A program made the position numbers and the translations under genes. Below, piece by piece: positions 5,175 through 6,996 of a stretch of DNA of 6,996 bases (positions are counted from its first letter, which is position 1; each line of letters starts with the position of its first letter). The notes under the pieces were generated by a model, which did no database searches, was not told the DNA's origin, and saw only the letters and a list, made by a program, of their open reading frames with translations. Origin of the DNA: Lysobacteraceae bacterium (GTDB lineage Bacteria; Pseudomonadota; Gammaproteobacteria; Xanthomonadales; Xanthomonadaceae); NCBI GenBank assembly GCA_004173415.1, contig SEHC01000101.1:1-6996 (forward strand), written 5' to 3'.

Positions 5175-5720
5175 CTAGAACGCGTCGCTGCCCGGGCGCA
5201 GCTCGATGCCCAGGGCCAGCGCCACCAGCCGCATCGCCTCGTCGTCGCGGCTCAGGGTGATCCACCCGCCGTGATGGTCGCTGCCCGTATCCCAGGTCCA
5301 CAGCGTGTAGCCATGTTCGCGCAGGCGGTCGTGGGCCGTGGACATCAACGCGGGAATGTCGGTGCCGTCCAGGAACTCCTCGTCGTACGGGTCGCCGCCC
5401 CAGTCGATCTGCAGGTTCCAGCGCCGCACCAGTTCGTTGACCGCGTCGATGAAGGTTTCCGCGTCCCTTGCCTGCACGTGGAAGCCGGCCGTCCAGTCGA
5501 TCGCGTCCCTCAGCAGCCAGACCGGCTCGGCCTCGCCGGCGTCGGCCGCGGCCTCGCGGTACTGGGTGAACTGGCGCAGGGCCGCTTCCTCGTCGCCTGG
5601 ATTGACCAGCAGCAGCAACTGCCAGGCCAGCGCCTCGGCACTGAGTTCGTCGGCATCCTCCAGGTCCTCGCGTTCGGCTTCGTGGTCGCCGTAATCGGCT
5701 TCGTTGTCGGGCATGGCCAT
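5175..5720 (-). CDS. DUF6630-like acidic protein of unknown function
   Basis: A 181-residue acidic soluble protein. The C-terminal half resembles what I remember of DUF6630 proteins: ELVRRWNLQIDWGGDP (IDWGGDP at 105-111), IPALMSTAHDRLREHGYTLWTWDTG (WTWDTG at 141-146) and GGWITLSRDDEAM at 151-163. The first 25 residues are rich in Asp and Glu. The hydrophobic WQLLLLVNPGDEEAAL at 33-48 is too short and charged at its end to be a membrane segment, and there is no signal peptide. The start is uncertain between 5720 and 5714 (MAMPDN or MPDN); neither has a good Shine-Dalgarno. The frame is open to 5870, but that extension is an Arg/Pro-rich run with no SD and lies in the divergent promoter region, so it is rejected. 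It is divergent from the DUF4031 gene. No function is known to me. Confidence 0.78.
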   Translation of the reverse strand: MAMPDNEADYGDHEAEREDLEDADELSAEALAWQLLLLVNPGDEEAALRQFTQYREAAADAGEAEPVWLLRDAIDWTAGFHVQARDAETFIDAVNELVRRWNLQIDWGGDPYDEEFLDGTDIPALMSTAHDRLREHGYTLWTWDTGSDHHGGWITLSRDDEAMRLVALALGIELRPGSDAF

Positions 5721-5747
5721 GGGTCGGGGGTCGCGGCGGGGGCGTCG

Positions 5748-5776
5748 ATAGTGGCCCCTGGGCGGGGACTTGGAAA
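5748..5776 (-). promoter_or_regulatory. Candidate promoter for the DUF6630-like gene
   Basis: On the minus strand TTTCCA (5771-5776) and CACTAT (5748-5753) are exactly 17 bases apart. Transcription would start near 5741, about 20 bases before the ATG at 5720. This supports the shorter gene start. Moderate consensus match, judged by eye. Confidence 0.35.
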
Positions 5777-5868
5777 GCACCGGCGCGCAATCGCTGCCCA
5801 CCACCCGCGCCCTTCGCCGCCGTGCGCGCCGGTTGGCCGATCGGCGGCGACTGTGGAAGACTCGGCGC

Positions 5869-6150
5869 ATGACCGTTTACGTGGACGACGCCGTCACCCT
5901 CTGGCGCGGCCAGCGCTGGGCCCACCTGATGGCCGACACGCTGGAAGAGCTGCATGCCATGGCCGCGCGGCTGGGCGTGCCGCGCCGTGCCTTCCAGGAC
6001 AAACCCAGCGGCGCGCACTACGACCTCAGCGTGGAACTGCGCGAGCAGGCCCTGCGGCTCGGCGCCACCGCGATCTCCCGCCACGTCGATCGCGAACGGG
6101 TGCGCGAGGTGATCCGCAACGCCCGCTCGCAGGCATCGCGGCCGCGTTGA
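5869..6150 (+). CDS. DUF4031 domain-containing protein
   Basis: A 93-residue protein that fits DUF4031 (PF13223), a small family of unknown activity. The hallmark MTVYVDD opening is present (residues 1-7), followed by WRGQRWAHLMADTLEELHAMA (spanning 12-32, with His19, Asp23 and His29), the LG-x-PR-x-x-FQ segment at 35-43 and the HYDLS motif at 50-54. The rest, LREQALRLGATAISR at 57-71, also fits. The conserved Asp, His and HYD residues suggest a metal or phosphate site, but that is inference. The start at 5869 has GGAAGA (5855-5860) 8 bases upstream; the frame is open back to 5770, but the added part is an Arg-rich run. It is divergent from the DUF6630-like gene with a 148-base shared upstream region. 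No clear terminator follows. Confidence 0.86.
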   Translation: MTVYVDDAVTLWRGQRWAHLMADTLEELHAMAARLGVPRRAFQDKPSGAHYDLSVELREQALRLGATAISRHVDRERVREVIRNARSQASRPR

Positions 6151-6283
6151 GGAGTCCCACTGGCGCATTGGCCGCGCGCAGGCGCCGCGTCGCAGGCAAC
6201 GCCGGGCACCGGGCATGCCGCGAGACTAACCGGTCGCGGGCGTTTATCCTGCACGCCCAGTCAATCCCGGCAGCCGACCCGCC

Positions 6284-6526
6284 ATGTCCGATACGCCTCC
6301 CGACCACCTCGCGATCAATCCCGCCAGCCCGTTCCACGACGAGGCCGCCATCAACCGCGGGGTCGGCATCCGCTTCAACGGCGTGGAGCGCGACAACGTC
6401 GAGGAATACAGCGTCAGCGAAGGCTGGATCCGGGTCCAGGTGGGCAAGTCCAAGGACCGTCGCGGCAATCCGATGACGATCAAGGTCAAGGGCGAAGTCG
6501 TGCCCTACTTCAAGGACATCGCCTGA
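6284..6526 (+). CDS. DUF3297 family protein
   Basis: An 80-residue protein matching DUF3297 (PF11730) at essentially full length. Family-like elements: DHLAINPASPFHD at 7-19, RGVGIRFNGVER at 25-36, NVEEYSVSEGWIRVQVGKS at 38-56 and the closing RRGNPMTIKVKGEVVPYFKD at 59-78. It has no cysteine, no signal peptide and no membrane segment; I know of no assigned role for the family. The ATG at 6284 lacks an obvious Shine-Dalgarno. A TTTATC at 6243-6248 may be a -10 element, placing the transcript start about 30 bases before the ATG, but no good -35 is seen. The gap from the DUF4031 gene is 133 bases, so an independent unit is likely. It converges on the GGDEF gene. Confidence 0.9.
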   Translation: MSDTPPDHLAINPASPFHDEAAINRGVGIRFNGVERDNVEEYSVSEGWIRVQVGKSKDRRGNPMTIKVKGEVVPYFKDIA

Positions 6527-6536
6527 GCCACGGCGA

Positions 6537-6561
6537 GGTGCGGGCGCGGGACGCCCGCGTC
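6537..6561. terminator. GC-rich hairpin between convergent genes
   Basis: GCGGGCG (6540-6546) pairs perfectly with CGCCCGC (6552-6558) around CGGGA. Two G-T pairs and a G-C pair can extend it to 6537-6561. An alternative stem, GGGACG (6548-6553) with CGTCCC (6558-6563), overlaps it. It lies between the stops of the DUF3297 and GGDEF genes. It has no T-run, so its use as a bidirectional terminator is only likely from its place. Confidence 0.4.
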
Positions 6562-6568
6562 CCCGTCG

Positions 6569-6996
6569 CTAGCCGGTCGTTTCGGTCGCCGCGCCGCTGC
6601 TGACCGCCAGCCGGTCGCGGCCGGCACGCTTGGCTTCGTACAAGGCGACGTCGGTGCGGCGCAGGTGCAAGTGCAGGGTTTCGCCCGGCTGGCGGTGGGC
6701 GACGCCGGCGCTGACCGTCACCTTGAAGGCGGCGACCTCCTGCTCGAACTGCCGTCGGATCCGCTGCACCAGCGCCTCGACCTCGGCCGGCGGGCGATCG
6801 GCGAACAGGACCACGAACTCCTCGCCGCCGAGCCGCGCGCTGATGTCCCGGCCGCCGACGCTGTCGCGCAGGATCCCGCCCATGGTCTGCAGCACGCGGT
6901 CGCCGGCATCGTGGCCGTGGGTGTCGTTGACCGACTTGAAATGGTCGATGTCGAAGAACGCCAGGCTCAGCGGCTGCGCGCATTCGTGGGCCACCG
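6569..6996 (-). CDS. GGDEF-domain diguanylate cyclase (C-terminal part, runs off the right edge)
   Basis: C-terminal 142 residues of a diguanylate cyclase, which makes cyclic di-GMP from two GTP. Seen directly: LSLAFFDIDHFKSVNDTHGHDAGD, with the metal-binding DIDHFK and ND-x-x-GH-x-x-GD pattern; RLGGEEFVVLF, with the active-site GGEEF encoded at 6815-6829; and the closing VTVSAGVA and TDVALYEAKRAGRDRL segments. All catalytic signatures are intact, so it should be active. The inhibitory I-site (R-x-x-D five residues before GGEEF) reads GGRD, lacking the first arginine. Sensor domains and the true start lie beyond 6996; the open frame enters the window already in progress, and the GTG at 6994 is not taken as a start. 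It converges on the DUF3297 gene. Confidence 0.95.
   Translation of the reverse strand, partial: VAHECAQPLSLAFFDIDHFKSVNDTHGHDAGDRVLQTMGGILRDSVGGRDISARLGGEEFVVLFADRPPAEVEALVQRIRRQFEQEVAAFKVTVSAGVAHRQPGETLHLHLRRTDVALYEAKRAGRDRLAVSSGAATETTG

Noticed and set aside
5721..5870. 50-residue N-terminal extension of the DUF6630-like protein
   Set aside because: It is Arg/Pro-rich, has no ribosome site, and a promoter candidate with correct spacing lies inside it; the shorter start at 5720 or 5714 is preferred.
5155..6216. 353-codon open frame on the minus strand
   Set aside because: It overlaps the recognisable DUF6630-like frame and the DUF4031 gene and has no recognisable motif. Composition is that of a shadow frame.
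5271..6476. 401-codon open frame on the plus strand
   Set aside because: It runs antisense to the DUF6630-like gene and out of frame through the DUF4031 and DUF3297 genes. The translation becomes Arg/Ala/Pro-rich low complexity in its second half.

Overview
This is a GC-rich (about two-thirds G+C by eye) chromosomal stretch. It most resembles a gammaproteobacterium of the Xanthomonadaceae/Lysobacteraceae (Lysobacter, Luteimonas, Pseudoxanthomonas or Stenotrophomonas type). The assignment rests on remembered protein resemblance: the MsrB variant, the DUF3016, DUF3297, DUF4031 and DUF6630-like proteins, and the divergent tesA/ybbA pair. No search was run. I see no transposase, integrase, CRISPR array, tRNA, rRNA or phage gene, so this reads as ordinary core-like chromosome made of short transcription units.

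Layout. Positions 1-461 (minus) hold the first two-thirds of a YbbA/LolD-type ABC ATPase, back to back with tesA (495-1175, plus), which encodes an exported GDSL esterase/thioesterase. Next come an AT-rich leader (1227-1326) and an 87-residue protein of unknown function (1327-1590, plus). A 271-base gap follows and contains nested inverted repeats (1636-1720). An antibiotic-biosynthesis-monooxygenase-like small protein (1862-2158, plus) converges on a FrnE-type DsbA-family oxidoreductase (2188-2871, minus). A 455-base gap (2872-3326) carries a strong orphan intrinsic terminator (3083-3110). Then come msrB (3327-3794) and a secreted DUF3016 protein (3886-4446), both plus. A 156-residue unknown protein (4662-5132, plus) has its Shine-Dalgarno inside a perfect inverted repeat. 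It converges on a DUF6630-like acidic protein (5175-5720, minus), which diverges from a DUF4031 protein (5869-6150, plus). A DUF3297 protein (6284-6526, plus) converges on the C-terminal end of a GGDEF diguanylate cyclase (6569-6996, minus), which runs off the window.

How the genes may work together. TesA and YbbA form a conserved divergent pair seen also in enterobacteria. The ABM-like protein, FrnE and MsrB are all compatible with redox or oxidative-damage handling, but they lie in separate transcription units, so a shared role is only an inference. The rest look like independent housekeeping or uncharacterised genes. I found no clear undescribed multi-gene system. The most worthwhile leads are non-coding: the orphan terminator upstream of msrB, the nested repeats at 1636-1720 and the repeat masking a ribosome binding site at 4630-4656. 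Two protein details also stand out: the relocated candidate resolving cysteine in MsrB and the degenerate I-site in the diguanylate cyclase.
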